DNA of 64,000 bases, taken from the NCBI GenBank assembly GCA_023653785.1, contig JAMKCH010019908.1:1-64000 (forward strand), in the 5' to 3' direction. Numbering within the stretch: position 1 is the stretch's first letter; every line of letters starts with the position of its first letter. Origin of the DNA: Ophioderma brevispina. Taxonomy: Eukaryota; Echinodermata; Ophiuroidea; Amphilepidida; Ophiodermatidae. The notes beneath the pieces were generated by a model. It worked only from the letters and a program-made list of their open reading frames with translations. It made no database searches and was not told where the DNA came from. Position numbers and translations under genes: made by a program. Positions 1 to 12,180 of the stretch are shown here, one piece after another.

Positions 1-1300
1 ATTCTGCCAGACAATTTTTACATGAGGACCTAGTTCCCAGAAAGGATTTTATTTGTTATGGCCCTGTTGTACTAAGTTTACGAAGGCGGAAGTCAACGAG
101 GGGAGGAACAAGTTACCCTACCTGGAATGTTTTTGGTCATTCATTCATTTTAATTACGCCAGTATGGCACGGTGTTTTGCTTAGTCTCAGTTAAATGTGC
201 CGTGCCATGGACTTTAGTCCTGTGCCGACCACGTAGCAGCGGCCTATAGGTCAGTAGTCATCGTTCTGCTTTATGGTAGCAACAGGTTTGTGGCCAATCA
301 CAACCTTGCTTTTGTACAGCTTGGTTATTTGCAAGGACAAACGCACCTTTTTGCGCTTTTAGTTGGATATCCATTTCGCTTAACACACTGTCAGCAGTAG
401 GACCTTCGACCGAGGAGGATCAAAAATTTTCTTTGGCCCAACCACTCTCCCATATGTGCTAGTTGAGAGTTGTTAATTTTAGTATATTGAGGGGAGGGAT
501 ATGTAGTGTGCGAGTCGTGATTTGGTAAAATAAAATTATAGTTCATTATTAGCATATGTAATTAGATTAAGCTTGAAACCATATTAAATAATATGTTATA
601 TTCTTAATATTTGATTTAGAAGCCTCAAACTTAAGATATTCTAATTTACCAGAACTGATAACATTGAATTTTCACGGTTACTCTCTAAGGCACTTCCCTT
701 GTGAGGAGGCTACGTACCTCGGGTGAGTCCCAGCTGGCTTACAATAACATTTTCTTTTAATCTGATAACTCTACAGGAACTTCCCCTGTGCGGAGGCTTA
801 CGAACCTTTTATGAGGTTCTTCAAGCTGGCTCAAACAAATATTTTCCTAATAATAATAAGTATATTTAGCGATGTGTAAGGCTTCAGCTTTAGCTTATTT
901 CGCTATGCTTAGGTATAGCTCCCTTTGCAATTTGCAAATCCATTGCTCTTATTCAATGCTTGCGTATTTTGCTTAATGCTTAGGAGCTCGCCTTTATTAA
1001 TTGCGGGTAATTCACAAATCTTTTATTCATTGCTTGCTTATTTGTTTTGCTAATTTTAGGCAGGTTAACATATAAAATATAGTGGGAAGCTCTCTATCCA
1101 TTAGTTACGTTTTTGCTTTTGCTTAATTATTGCTTACCTCAATTCTTAGGACGATCCTTAAGACTCGGTCTGCGTAAGGTCACCAGCCGCGAGGCATAGT
1201 GATAGATTTTTACGTTGCTTATCCTTGCTATATATATAGGCCCATATAGTTGTGCTTTGCTGAAGCCTTAGACGTTTATGAAATTAGGAAATAATAAATG
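1..1300 (+). repeat. Repeat debris, possible LTR
   Basis: A purine tract (GAGGGGAGGGATA) ends just before TGTAGTGTGCG near 500, an arrangement typical of a polypurine tract and the start of a 3' LTR. The following 750 bp have two related units near 690-755 and 769-845, each with a short hairpin of the form CTTCCC...GGAGG. No matching second LTR and no coding region are in view, so the LTR call is tentative. Confidence 0.3.
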
Positions 1301-2229
1301 ATCATTACAGACATGTACTAGATTTTAATGCGACACAATAAACTTTTTGATCATTGATGCTAACAACATGGCAATTAAAAAGTTGTGCTGCATGTTCATT
1401 TCCTGTGTCCAAAGGGTAATTGTTGGGTTGCCGAATTGAAAAGCTAGGACATTCATCTGTTACCTGCTCCACAAAATACTATGATATACAAAAAAAAAAA
1501 ACTTGGTTATCAAATCAGGCATAAAAAATGAGAGCACTGGCAAAAAAACCAGATTTATGTCATTCTCTTTTGATTAAGGAAAATAAATGTCATTGCAGAA
1601 GTATTTTCATAAATTTCCCATAAATTATTAAATACACAAACTGGTGATTCTTAGCACATCTTATACTTGAATGGTGGGTGCTTGAGTACATTTGATCCAT
1701 GTGGTGAGCAATGGGACAATCTGAGAATGAGATTATACGTTTCCAAACTACAATTAGGTATGAATCATGGCAGAGCAATACGGCAGCTCGGAAAGGATTT
1801 CCCATGTGTAGTGCAGAGGTTATGTGTACAGATTGAAGTGAGAGAATACGTTCTTAGTTCGTCATAGAGATATGGGTGTAAATGAACTAAATCTCAACAT
1901 ATCTCCGGGAAAAACAAAGGGGGTTCTAGGAGGTTTTTGCAGGACAGTGTCTGCTTCCTTTGTTTTGAAAATGTATCATAATTGGGTCTGAACCTGGTAC
2001 CTAGCGAAGGAAAAAATGACACAATTTTATTGTGTACTTTGTGCTCTCAGACACGAAAAGTGAAAGCCCACAATCGCTACTCGTGGTCGCAACTATTTTT
2101 CCACAACAGCCCTTCCACATTATTTCTAGCTTGAGGATTTTAAAAAAATGGTTTCAATATAACGCCAACTTTTTTCCAATTTTTAGAATTCAGGGATACG
2201 TACTTAGCGGAACCGCGTAGCAGAAAACA
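1301..2229. other. Intergenic or intronic, nothing recognised
   Basis: AT-rich sequence with only short chance reading frames. No splice-bounded CPSF1 exon or known repeat was recognised. Confidence 0.5.
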
Positions 2230-2520
2230 AGGGAATCTATCTCATCTTCGGTCGTTCGTTCGTTCAAGTCCAAAATCACAGTGGAAGATCAGTCTTTAAC
2301 CAGCTGATAGTTTCATATCCAGGTTGATCAGGCCTGGAATCCTATTGGGGCTTGTAGACCTCGCATTCATCTATGATGTGGCTAATGGTTTGTGGCTCTC
2401 ACATCGCAGTTTGGTGTGAAGGTTCTACTCCGATCTCTGTGAAGAGTTCTTTGACGGACCAACGCCCAGTTCGAGTCTATTGAGGTTGACCATGCTTTCC
2501 TATCAAGGTCACAGCCTTGG
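2230..2520 (-). pseudogene. Non-LTR retrotransposon ORF2 C-terminal fragment
   Basis: On the minus strand, broken frames spell EPQTISHIIDECEVYKP after an LNRL..GVG-like stretch. That is the arrangement (LNR.RTG.GR... C.CG..QT..HI..EC) found downstream of the reverse transcriptase domain in many non-LTR elements. It carries stops and shifts, so it is a dead remnant. A better-preserved relative is at 15857-16117. Confidence 0.6.
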
Positions 2521-3659
2521 TGCTAGATGGCTGTCCACAAACTGTGGGTTCAAAGTAGAGGATGACCATTGACTCATACCATCTGTCATTGATCCAGGAT
2601 GATCGATAAGGGAGGGATAATGTGACTGACAGTGTCATGGATGGGTGTTAGCAGAGTGATTCCGTGGAATTTCTGATCCTCAAAGGGTGTTGGTGGTGGG
2701 ATTAGGCTACCAGGTTCAATCACATTTCTTGGCGAGCTTGATCGTCGAAGGGTTTCTTCCTCCTAACGTTTGCCGGAGCTATGCCAGACAGAATTGGAAG
2801 GGACTATCTCATCTTTTGTATCAAAGCAAAACTAAAAATGCAAATCAACAAAATATGCATTTGTCAGGTCCCTATCACTTAAGATAAGGTGGTACTCACA
2901 AATTTTCCAAGAGCATGGAGTATACTTTATAAGCCAATACTTTCACGGATAGATATTTTCGCGGTGTTAAGCAGATTTTACATTTTCACAGGTGTTGAAT
3001 TCGGGGTTCTGGGTATATGCTCTATATAATTACATAGTAAAATGCTTGATTTTCACAATTTCGAGATGGTGTTATTTTCGAGGATGCCATGTGATCCGCG
3101 ATATATGCGAAAATAAAACCCCACCGCGAGAAAATTTCAGCTTATAGAGTAAAACTCTCGCTTTTTGACTTACCCTCCTTTACATGTAATCTTCCCATAG
3201 AGTGATGTAGTTGACACTGCCATATATAGCCTTTCCCTGTCACCGGTACCCTTCACATATCAGATTGACTGATTTCAGGCATGTTAAATGCTCATTTTCC
3301 TATAATCAATCCTGGAAAGGAAAACACATATAAGTGTTGGTTAGGCCAAAAACTTGGGAAATTTCCTCAAGATCAGTAATACCCACCCTTAAAATTATTC
3401 ATCGTTTGAGATAATTTAGTGTGAAGTTTTACCCTGATCTTATTCTACGATGATCAATGATTTTCATACGTACTTTGTATTAGGAATGGGCTCCCAACTC
3501 AAAATGGTGAACTGAAAAGAGTTGAAGGGAAAACTGCTCTTTGTTTGAATATATGAATCGCCATTCAGTTGAAAGGAAAAGAAATAGGAAGAATGGCAAC
3601 TTTATAGATGACCCCGAGGGTGACATCAATGGTTTTACAAACACAAGTAGGAAATGTAG
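2521..3659. other. No gene recognised
   Basis: The first part may continue the non-LTR remnant (minus strand). The rest is AT-rich with several TTTTCGCGG-like motifs near 2950-3130 and no exon I could match. Confidence 0.4.
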
Positions 3660-3990
3660 GTCAGAGTTTCCTTTGAGGGCCTTGCTCTGGTATCCTGGTA
3701 ACCAGTACTACCGTCCCAGGGACGAGTTGTCGGCGGCTAAACAGTCACCCCATCGGATTTCTGATGAGGGAGAGGTAGCTGGTTACCCTGTAGAATGAAA
3801 AAGGATCTACCTACAAGTGCGTCGCTCTGCGAGAGCTATGGGCCAATCCAGCAATGCGCCTTGCGTGGGGGAGGAGTGGTTGCCCAAAGGCAGGCCCACC
3901 GCCGACGAAAATGTGGATTGATGTACAGGAAGGGCATCCAGGCAATTATCTTTTGCTCCGTTAACCGGGGGACAAACGGAGTATTTTAAC
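3660..3990 (+). repeat. Dispersed repeat R1, copy 1
   Basis: Shares long stretches with 30895-31188 and 63815-64000, for example GTAGCTGGTTACC, GGCGGCTAAAC and TTGCCCAAAGGCAGG. The three copies overlap only partly and contain no conserved open frame. It may be the 3' untranslated end of a retroelement (inference). Confidence 0.7.
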
Positions 3991-4214
3991 ACTTTGTATA
4001 ACAACTTAACAATTGCACTGGTCTACTGACATGTTAGAGGGGCGAAGAATCTGCCCATACAGCATCAACTAGGCCTATCATGCCTGATTGAGCGTGAATT
4101 TAAAAGACAAGCCCTGCAGGTCACGAATACTGCGGGCAGTGCTTTGTTCGTTGACCGGCACATGTGTGTAACATGTAAAACTTAAAGAGTTGGCTATGTA
4201 CACTGGTTAAAATA

Positions 4215-4545
4215 TTGGTAAGCAAAGGCGGTTCTTGAACCACTTGTATTGCCTACTTTTGCGATCCACCTTTCCGTCACTCTCTGCGCGAATTGACCTC
4301 TATTGACCTTATATCTTTGTATGTGACCTTTAACCTTACCATGACATGGTCTCTATGGTGCATCTATGACCAGAATTTGATGACAATTGGGAGTTAAGGT
4401 GTCCATGCATGAGCAAATTGAAAAAGATTAATCCCAAAACTTTAACACACATACAAAACTTTAACACACACACATACATATACACACAGAGACAGGCATA
4501 CAGAATTTGGATTAGTATATGTCTAAGTGCAGATGACACAAAACT
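4215..4545 (+). repeat. TGACCT-rich repeat with CA microsatellite
   Basis: Contains GGTTCTTGAACC, several TGACCT/TGACCTTTAACC motifs, a GTGCATCTATGACCAGAA segment and a (CA)-rich tail. The same order of parts occurs in the arms of the foldback at 22571-23837, so this is a diverged relative of that family. Confidence 0.6.
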
Positions 4546-4610
4546 AGATGCAAATGAAACAGGTACAACTTTGGAAAAATTGAGTTAGACTCGAGAGCCA
4601 GTTTACAAAC

Positions 4611-4701
4611 CTCGTTCAATTTCTTCCTCCTCTCTTTCTTCACCGTTGAATCTTGGAATGCTGACTACAGGGGTCATTGTACTTGTCACCACTGAGTACG
4701 T
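4611..4701 (-). CDS. CPSF1: CPSF1 exon (TSTMTPVVSIPRFNGEE)
   Basis: A 91 bp exon, acceptor TTTACAG, donor GAG|GTTTGT. It reads TYSVVTSTMTPVVSIPRFNG followed by EEREEEEIER, matching [28 protein letters not shown]. It leaves one base (G), fitting the aspartate codon that follows in the family. No further exon was recognised between here and position 1. Confidence 0.94.
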
Positions 4702-4871
4702 CTGTAAACAATCATTGAAGTAGTGATGCTCAATACATTGTTATTTAAATAATAGCACACAAATACTCGCTTTTTGTTACACTTATTTTGCAAAGCAGTC
4801 TGGGATTTTTTTGTGCATATATGCAAGATGATATTTATCTCTTTCCATGTTTTTTCTGACAACTATTCCAA

Positions 4872-5218
4872 TTAAAGGCCGACTCAGAGATTTCCTGAGG
4901 AGGGCATTCTCAATTTTCAAACAAATTGTGTTTTTTGCATATACATAATGCTTGTCCATATACTAATCACTGTGTGAAATAGTTAACCTCAAATCAAAGT
5001 CCTTTATCTAACTTTGTTAAAAAATTCCGGATCCGGAATTTTTGTTATACACAGTATCCTATGTCACGTAATACTATACATAAATGTTTACTGTATTAAA
5101 ATGAAAAATCCGATTCATATCAAATTTTGGAAAGGTGCATTTAGGTTACTATCTTTAATTGAATATTTTTAATTATTACACAAAAAAATAATATTTTGAA
5201 ATCTGAGTCTGCCTTTAA
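4872..5218. mobile_element. TTAA-bounded MITE, family T1, copy 1
   Basis: Starts TTAAAGGCCGACTCAGAGAT and ends with the near reverse complement ATCTGAGTCTGCCTTTAA. It is 347 bp, AT-rich, without coding capacity. Relatives with the same ends and interior are at 38403-38768 and 63170-63541. TTAA at both outer borders suggests a TTAA target, as in piggyBac-like or Kolobok-like elements (inference). Confidence 0.88.
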
Positions 5219-5411
5219 TTGTATTATCACTGACCAAGCATCTAGAATAACCTCTTATTCTATGTCTAATTTAGAAAGACCCCAAATTATAGTAAGTGTA
5301 GGCATTTTAATTGACACATTGCAGAGAGATTATTGTGTCAACATAAGGACTGTAAGTCATTGATGAAAGCTGTCAACTTGTATTGGAGACATGAGCAATT
5401 TTTTGGTAAAC

Positions 5412-5600
5412 ATAAGTGTACTGGGGGATAGCACAGTGGGTCTTCCGGTGTTTTGCACCCCTGTTTATCCACAGGTTTGAACCTCGGTCCGACCTGCAAT
5501 GTGTGGATGTGCTTTGGTTTTACGTTACAGGCTCGCCTGGGTACTCAAGTTCCTCCTGCTTCCAAACATTCGTCTTTCTTCCAACGTGGTGTAAGGGATG
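5412..5600 (+). repeat. tRNA-derived SINE-like repeat
   Basis: The head has an A-box-like GGATAGCACAGTGGGTC and a B-box-like GGTTTGAACC about 50 bp apart, followed by an unrelated body. No clear target duplication was seen. Confidence 0.5.
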
Positions 5601-5752
5601 TTAAAAAACGCGTATTTATATGATAGGTAATGTGAAATTTGAAATAACAGTTATATATAATGAATGGTATGGTGGTGGTGGTTGTTCAATACTAAATCCT
5701 CCTCAATTTCGTATGCGTGATCTTATATAAGTAAAACAATTCGATTTTCTAC

Positions 5753-5871
5753 CTTGGTATCAAACAGATATGAGATAAAATGTGGCGTGCATCTCAGAGG
5801 AACTTTTCTAACAGGCCAAGCGGAGTCAGAGACAAGTTGTGTGTCGGTTAATACACATATACGTATTCACC
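5753..5871 (-). CDS. CPSF1: CPSF1 exon (WPVRKVPLRCTPHF), one base short
   Basis: A 119 bp exon, acceptor TTTACAG, donor AAG|GTAGAA. It reads SDSAWPVRKVPLRCTPHFIS and on to YLFDTK, matching [21 protein letters not shown]. The first codons GGT GAA fit the family GEL, then one base is missing; adding one back gives GELRICVL and exactly 40 codons. Phase 0 at both ends. Confidence 0.93.
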
Positions 5872-6297
5872 CTGTAAAGGAGATAAATGGAAAAAAGGTT
5901 ACACCTATTTTTGAAGTTCAAAGAACAGGCTTTATTTTGAACTAACAACCCAAAAATAATTATTTTTTTTTCATTGACAAAATCCAGGATTTCCAAGATC
6001 CATACAAATTTCCAGCACTTCAGAGCCAAATTTTTTGGGCATGATAGTCCATCTTCTCATCAACAATGTTTTTTTCCCAGTGATTAGATTCATGGTACTT
6101 GTACACACATTAAATTTTTTTTAAACATGTACACGTTTTTAAATTCCACACTTATTCTAACACTTTTTTAGGTATCTGGAAAATGTCTACACTTATTCAA
6201 ATTTGTTGGATACTGTGGAGAGCGTGGGCTAGCCATGCATTAGGAGATGTACCTCCGGTGTGGCAAAGCAGTGGCTAGCGGGACGAGGGTGGCAAAT

Positions 6298-6530
6298 GGG
6301 TACTCAAGCTCCCCTAGGGTTTTGCTAAGAGATTAAAATTGATTGATGGACAACAAGACCTGCTGCATAACATCCTCAAGAATCGGCACCAAGCTCGGGC
6401 AGGACAGAAGACTTGTACTCAAGCTCCACCCCCTAGCGGGTTTTGATCAAGATCATGTAAATTGATATGTGGACAACAAGCACCTGCCTGCAAAACATCT
6501 CAACGAATCGCACCAGCTTCGGCAGCAGAG
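6298..6530. repeat. Diverged tandem pair of about 115 bp
   Basis: Two consecutive units share GTACTCAAGCTCC, a gapped CTAG-GGTTTTG, TGGACAACAAG and the rest of the unit, with many small indels between them. It lies just left of GC-rich element copy A. As with the larger tandem pair at 13-17 kb, true duplication and assembly error cannot be told apart here. Confidence 0.6.
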
Positions 6531-9397
6531 AATGCCGCTCTCGTCGAACCGTTTCTGCCCGACACGCTGACTAAATTCTCCATTCCACATTCATACATCT
6601 TACAGACATGGAATAAGGCCTGGCAGATACTCAAACCAGGACCAACTCACTATATCAAAAAAACATCATTATGTTTTATAAATATCAATCTAGAGCCTGA
6701 TATTTCCTTTCCAACGTTGCCTGAAAGATAGCATTTTCCTTATGAGAGTGAAAGGCCCCACAATATCTTTTAGCAACCCTATAAAAGAGAGAATGGACTC
6801 GACCAGGACCCAGGGGTCACACCCTGTCGACCATCATTCTTCCCCAATGTAGTTTTGGCCATAGCCCCACGGGCGCACACATCCCATATCAGGCTGTGGG
6901 GCGGGCATGGAAGCGGGGAAGGAAGTCAACATTGGAAAGGAAATCAGGCTTCAGTAGATGATTAAAAACATTAATGTGTTTTTTGAATAAATCATTACCG
7001 ACTGAACTGATTTCCTTACACCAATGGTGACTGAAAATATATGCATTAAACCACCGTGAATGATAAATTCAAGCAACCCCGACTAGCACACTCAGTCGGA
7101 GGTGGAGCATGATATCTCAGAGAGGCGATTAGGATGCAGTCAAAGGCTGAATCAAAACGCCAGAGCACAAACACTCATGGAATCTAGATTCCAAAAAGTT
7201 CAAGCAGCCAAAAACTCACGAACCGTGGAGTACACCAAGGTGACGTAAGGAACTAGACTTATAATGTGTTTAATGACCTAGCCAAAGTTTTTGGAGAGAA
7301 GAGCCATAGCCGAGAATCCCGCAGAGATAAAAACCAAGCACTAAGGAATAGGCGAGCGGAGGAGGAAGAACTTCTGAAGGAGAACTGGACAGGCGACACG
7401 AAGGCACTAGAAAAAGGGCCAGGAAGCACCCCGCGGCAAAGCGGATAAACAAAGGCCTCACGAGCCTTGCAAACAACTGAGGCTCCGGGAGGGAACCAGA
7501 GAGCGCAAGGCGGACCCGCGCAAAGAAGCGGGGCAAAGAGCCTAACCCAAAAAAACCAAGTAGCGGGCCCCCGAGGAGAGGGGGCGGCGAACGATCAGAA
7601 CATCACAGATAAACCCAACGGGGAGAGGACCCGACGGGGAGATTTAGATAAAGGTTGAGAGACTGAAAGAAGGCGAAAGGCCCCAGCCCCGTGAAGGGCT
7701 GAGAAATAAGTTCAACCATGGACCCGGAAAAGAAGGATAGCTACAAGGAGAAGGAAATCTCCGAGCTTAATCCAGCCGTGGGAAAAGGGGACCCGAAAAG
7801 AGTAATAAAGGCGAAGGCTAGATAGACGCCGCCACCCAAAGGATAATTGGGGCTTCGCCCAAGAGACTCACTGATAAACCCCAGATCCCAAAGAGGGAGC
7901 CCTAGCCTTTGGGTCAGGAACAGACGCCTTACAGGAGTCATGGAACGAGCCAACGTACCCGAAGGACGAACCAAACACCCTTAACTGTGGGAGGCTGAGT
8001 TAGCCGACCGAAAAATCTAGACAACGGACGATCGGAGAAAGCTAACAAAGCCTCAAAATAAGCGAATAGTCCCACCTCGGACTGTCACAGCCAGGAGAGG
8101 GATGGACGATTCAGGCCTCGACTCGGCAGTAGAGGGTGACAGAGCCCCGAGGAGAAGGATAAGAACGAGGAAGTGACTATCCGCAAATGGGAGCCGCAGC
8201 TCACCCAGAATCGGGGGCAACCGAAGAGCAGTCAAAGGCAGATAACTAATTTAAACTAGTGCTCCCCCAGATCGGGCCAGCGTCAATTCTGGCCCAAAGG
8301 GTGGAAGAGTGGTTGTAAAACACCCGAGAAGTCTTACCAGAGGGGGAGAGAACCCAGAGGGTCTAGCTCTGCAGGGAAGAAACACGAGTCGAGCCGAAAG
8401 GCGGACCCGAGCGAGAGCACATAAACTGCTCGGCGGAAAAGCCCGAGTCAGAAGCCAAACCAGATGTGCGGCGACTGTCCAGCAGAGAAGCCAGGTGACA
8501 AAAGTCGTTTAGAGGACAAAGAAAACCTAAAATGCCGGAACTTTCTGGCCACCAAACGACCCCCCCAATCCCAAAACTCTTGGTACGAGGAGTCAAACAA
8601 GAAGGCCACTTAAGCCGAAACACCGGGCTACGAGCCAAAAGGATGCACCAGAAGAGGCCCTGTGGGACCGCACAGCGGCTTCGACACAAAATCTCCCGAG
8701 GAGAAGAGAGTGAAGAGAGCCAACGGGAGAGGTGGTGTACTCCGAACTGGGCGCGATCCGAATCTATAAGGCATCACCACCGGCTCGAGAAAAAGGAGAG
8801 GGAGTGTACATCACTCGAGCAACCAAAAAACTCGAGAGTCAGCGACCTGGAAGATGACTCACAACGGGGGTTTGCGCCCCAGGGGACATTCCCGCCCGGG
8901 AGGCGAGAAGCTCCCAACCGACTAAAAGATTCAAGTAGCCGACTCAAAGAGGGGATAACAATCCCAGTCGGAAAGTGGGGCAGACCCCACCATGTCAAGA
9001 GCTTCCCAGGTCGTAAAGACAAGAGAGCCAGAGCAACGAATCCGAAACGTTTGCCCCCATGGACCCCGAGCGGTACTAGGGGAAAGCACAGATCCAGTCG
9101 CACATGGCGGGAAGACAAAGACCAAGCCAACCTGCCAGAACAACTGAGAAAGCCGCCAGTGAAGGCAGTTCGGAAAACCCACCAAACAAAGGAAAACCCC
9201 GTCGCGGGGATTCCCTCTAGGCAGCCAGTGGAGACGAAGGCGTTGCAAAGAAAACCCGCAAGTGGAGAGATCGAACAACGGAAGCCTGAAAACCGCTGGA
9301 GGAGGGGGGAACCCCCAAAGACAGCACCCGCCGCATCGGGAGCACACCCCGGGCATGAAGCTCCGTTTGGGGGGAGGGCGAGGGGAACGCCGCAAGG

Positions 9398-9452
9398 CCC
9401 GGACGAGCCCCAACGCTAGGCACGGACGAGCCCCCACGCTAGGCACGGAACA
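9398..9452 (+). repeat. About 24 bp minisatellite in copy A
   Basis: Two to three units of GGACGAGCCCCAACGCTAGG plus a few bases. Copy B has a matching three-unit array near 42478-42555, so it is an old feature of the element. Confidence 0.7.
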
Positions 9453-11499
9453 ATAGGACCGAGCTAAGCCAGTAGACGACGCCCAAAGGGGGAATCGTCG
9501 AGCCGACCCAAAACCCGTGACCAGGTCCCCCCGAGGGAGAGACTGCGGACCAGGGTAGTCAGCTGGGAGCCACAAAAAGGAAATATGCGAGAACTGTCAA
9601 AGCCAGCCCCTAACTCCCAAACCAAAGGCGGAAGGGATCCCACGGTCAAGACAACCGAACCCAACCAGTAGGCAGAGTCCAGGCGAAGTCGAAAGACTTC
9701 AAGGGCTAGGAGTTAGGCGTGGGAGCAGGGTTAAGGTAGGCCAACAGAGCCCAAACCACCAGGCGCGCAGGACGAACAGAGCCCCAGGGGGGGCGAGGGA
9801 TATCCACATGGGTGGGAGACAAGCCCCAAGGAGGGTAACCCGAGCATTCAGCGTCAAGATGTGATGACCAAAGCCGAGGACCGGCAAAGAGCAGGAGGCC
9901 CTGAGGGCACCAGCCGGCATGTAGGGCCGGGTTCTAGCGCTACCGCACAAAAGTGAGGACAGAGGGCAAGAAGAACAGACAAGCCGCAATGACAGTTCCA
10001 CCATACGGGGTGTAGCCAAAGGGAGAAGGACATAGAGCCCCTAACCCAGGCCTGAGCCGGGCCCAGTGAAGCCATTGGAGGGGCAGATAGTACACAGATA
10101 GGCCATAGGGCCTCAAAAAACGAAGGGGGCCAAGGTAATGCACCAAGCAGCAGGGCATCAGCCCTAGGGACACTGCCAGGGCCCGACAAAAGCCCAGCCA
10201 AGCTGCGTGGGAAGAACCACGGCCAGCTACCCCGAATGAGGATGACTAGGGTAAGTCGAGAAGCAAAGCTAGACGATTGTGAAAGACCCAAGGCCTAGGC
10301 CAAGGCGAAGTCAAGAGACCGCCAAGGCTATAGGCAAAGACGACCTCCCAAGAAAAGTTCAAGGGGCTAAAGACCCAAGGACCAGCATCAAGCCAAGGCT
10401 AGAAGAAACATGGCTAGACCCCAAGGGGGAAGAGAGACTAACGCCAGACGCAACTGTTTCACTAGGGCACGACTCGGGGAAGCGGCGCTTAGGACCCGCT
10501 GATCACCAGGAGGGGAGCAGCAAGGCTGCATCATAGCCAGGAGGCCAAGCTCCCCCGAGGGAGACAGCGGGACCAGGCTAGGTAGCAGTAAGCCAGGCAT
10601 GGTAGCCAGTAGTAGTAACAGCCCAGAGGCCTAAGAGCCAGGACAGCCAAGGACTAAATGGCCCAGCGCCTAAAAGGCAGAGACCAGAGGCCTCAAGACC
10701 CCGATGGTGCACATGGCACGGACCCGGACTAGCACCCCGAAGGAGCTAGGCTACCGGGGCCGCAACAGTCAGCCGCCACCCCGAAGGCAGCGAAGCGACA
10801 AAAGCGCCGGCGACCCAGAGCTGAAAGCCAATGGGAGCCGGGGGAACAGAGGCATAAAGGCTAAGGTCGGATCTGACGAAAGCTGAGAAGACCATAGCAC
10901 GGCAGGATGCGCACCAAGCCCAGGCCGAGGCGAGCTAGGCCCACCACAGGGCAGGGCAGGGACACACCCATGGGGGACCCTGCATGCAGAAGTTAGAGCA
11001 ACGTCAGAGAAAGGGCGCAGTAACCCAAGGGAATAACAGGGGAGAGGGCTTTTCACACCAAGGCAGGCGACATGCCAGCCAGGGGTGAAGGCACCCAAGC
11101 TACGCCGCCCCGTAGGGGAGCCCCGACCAAAGAAGACAGAATGAACAGACCCAAGAGAACCACCGAGCCCACAGCATCCCTGAAGGGAATTGCTCGAGGA
11201 GCCCAAGCGGCGCGACATCCCCGCAAGGAGGGACAGGTCGCGGCGCCGAGAGAGGAAATTCAACACCAAGGAAGGTGGACAAACAACACCAGAGCAACAG
11301 CCTCCGTAAGAGGAGACCAGATGCTGTGTTAAGACCGGAAACCACGCCAACGAAGGCGGATAAACGGCACCGGAAATCAACGCCGATGATGCGGATAAAT
11401 AAATATAAACGGCACCATGCAGCGCCGGGGCAAGCCCTGACGAAGGCATGCTGCAGACTGCACTGAGCCCCCCATGAGGCAAGCATCGTAAGGCACCAC

Positions 11500-12180
11500 G
11501 AGGGAGCCGAAAGGAAACACCAACGGGGTGTACCGTAAAAAGCGGAAACGTAGCGGGAACTTAGCGCTGGCCGAGCCGCACCAGTAACCGCACACGGAAC
11601 CCCGCGTGATCGGGGGCCAACCCGGCGAAGCACTGCGCGCCCCACATAGCCTGTGAGCCTGGTGAAGCAAGCAGCACGGGCCAGATTAACCCCGCGGGGC
11701 TAGCAGGATAGCCATGCGGGTGTGTGCCGTAACGGAAAACCCACGGGGTGTATCGTAACAGCGGAACTGTGTAGCGGGAAATGTCGACTGGCGAACCAAC
11801 CGCACCAGTAACCGCAACGGAACCCCGCTACGTGAGCGGGGGCCAAACAGGCGAGCGCTGCGAGCCCACCTAGCCCGCGTGATTGAAAAGGCATGGTGAA
11901 GCAAGCAGCACGAGCGAGATTAACCCCGGGGGGCTAGCAGGATAGCCAAGCGGGGTGTGCCGTAACGGCTGAAATGAAACCGTAGCAGGAACTAGCGCTG
12001 GCCGAACCGCCACCCCTGTAAATCCGATGCCACTCGGTACCCCGCCTGAGCGGGGGGCCAACATGGCGAAGCGAAGCGCCCCCACCTGGCCCGCGAAGCC
12101 GTGGGTGAAGCATGCAGCACGAGCCATTTGACACCGCGTGGCTAGCAGGCTAGCCATTGCGGGGGGCGCTGGGAGTCCAG
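11500..12180 (+). repeat. About 235 bp tandem array, three units (copy A)
   Basis: Each unit holds GGTGTACCGTAACGG-like, GTAGCGGGAAC and GCACCAGTAACCGC segments, then a hairpin CCCCGC-loop-GCGGGG, then GGTGAAGCA.GCAGCACGAGC and GGGCTAGCAGGATAGCCA. Copy B has one unit (about 44770-45000). The hairpin is kept in all units while the loop varies. Confidence 0.75.

Noticed and set aside
690..845. Hammerhead ribozyme
   Set aside because: CTGATAA occurs between the hairpin units but the required CTGANGA and GAAA core pair is not present.
1..4600. Further C-terminal CPSF1 exons
   Set aside because: Read on the minus strand for the next family blocks; no splice-bounded match was found, so they are probably beyond the window.
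8532..9419. 295-codon open frame on the plus strand of copy A, the longest in the window
   Set aside because: Composition follows the GC- and purine-rich background, no motif is recognisable, and copy B lacks about 430 bp of the region and has stops and shifts in the rest.
10769..11482. 237-codon open frame on the minus strand of copy A
   Set aside because: Overlaps other long frames on both strands in GC-rich repeat sequence, with no conserved counterpart in copy B. Few stops are expected in such sequence.
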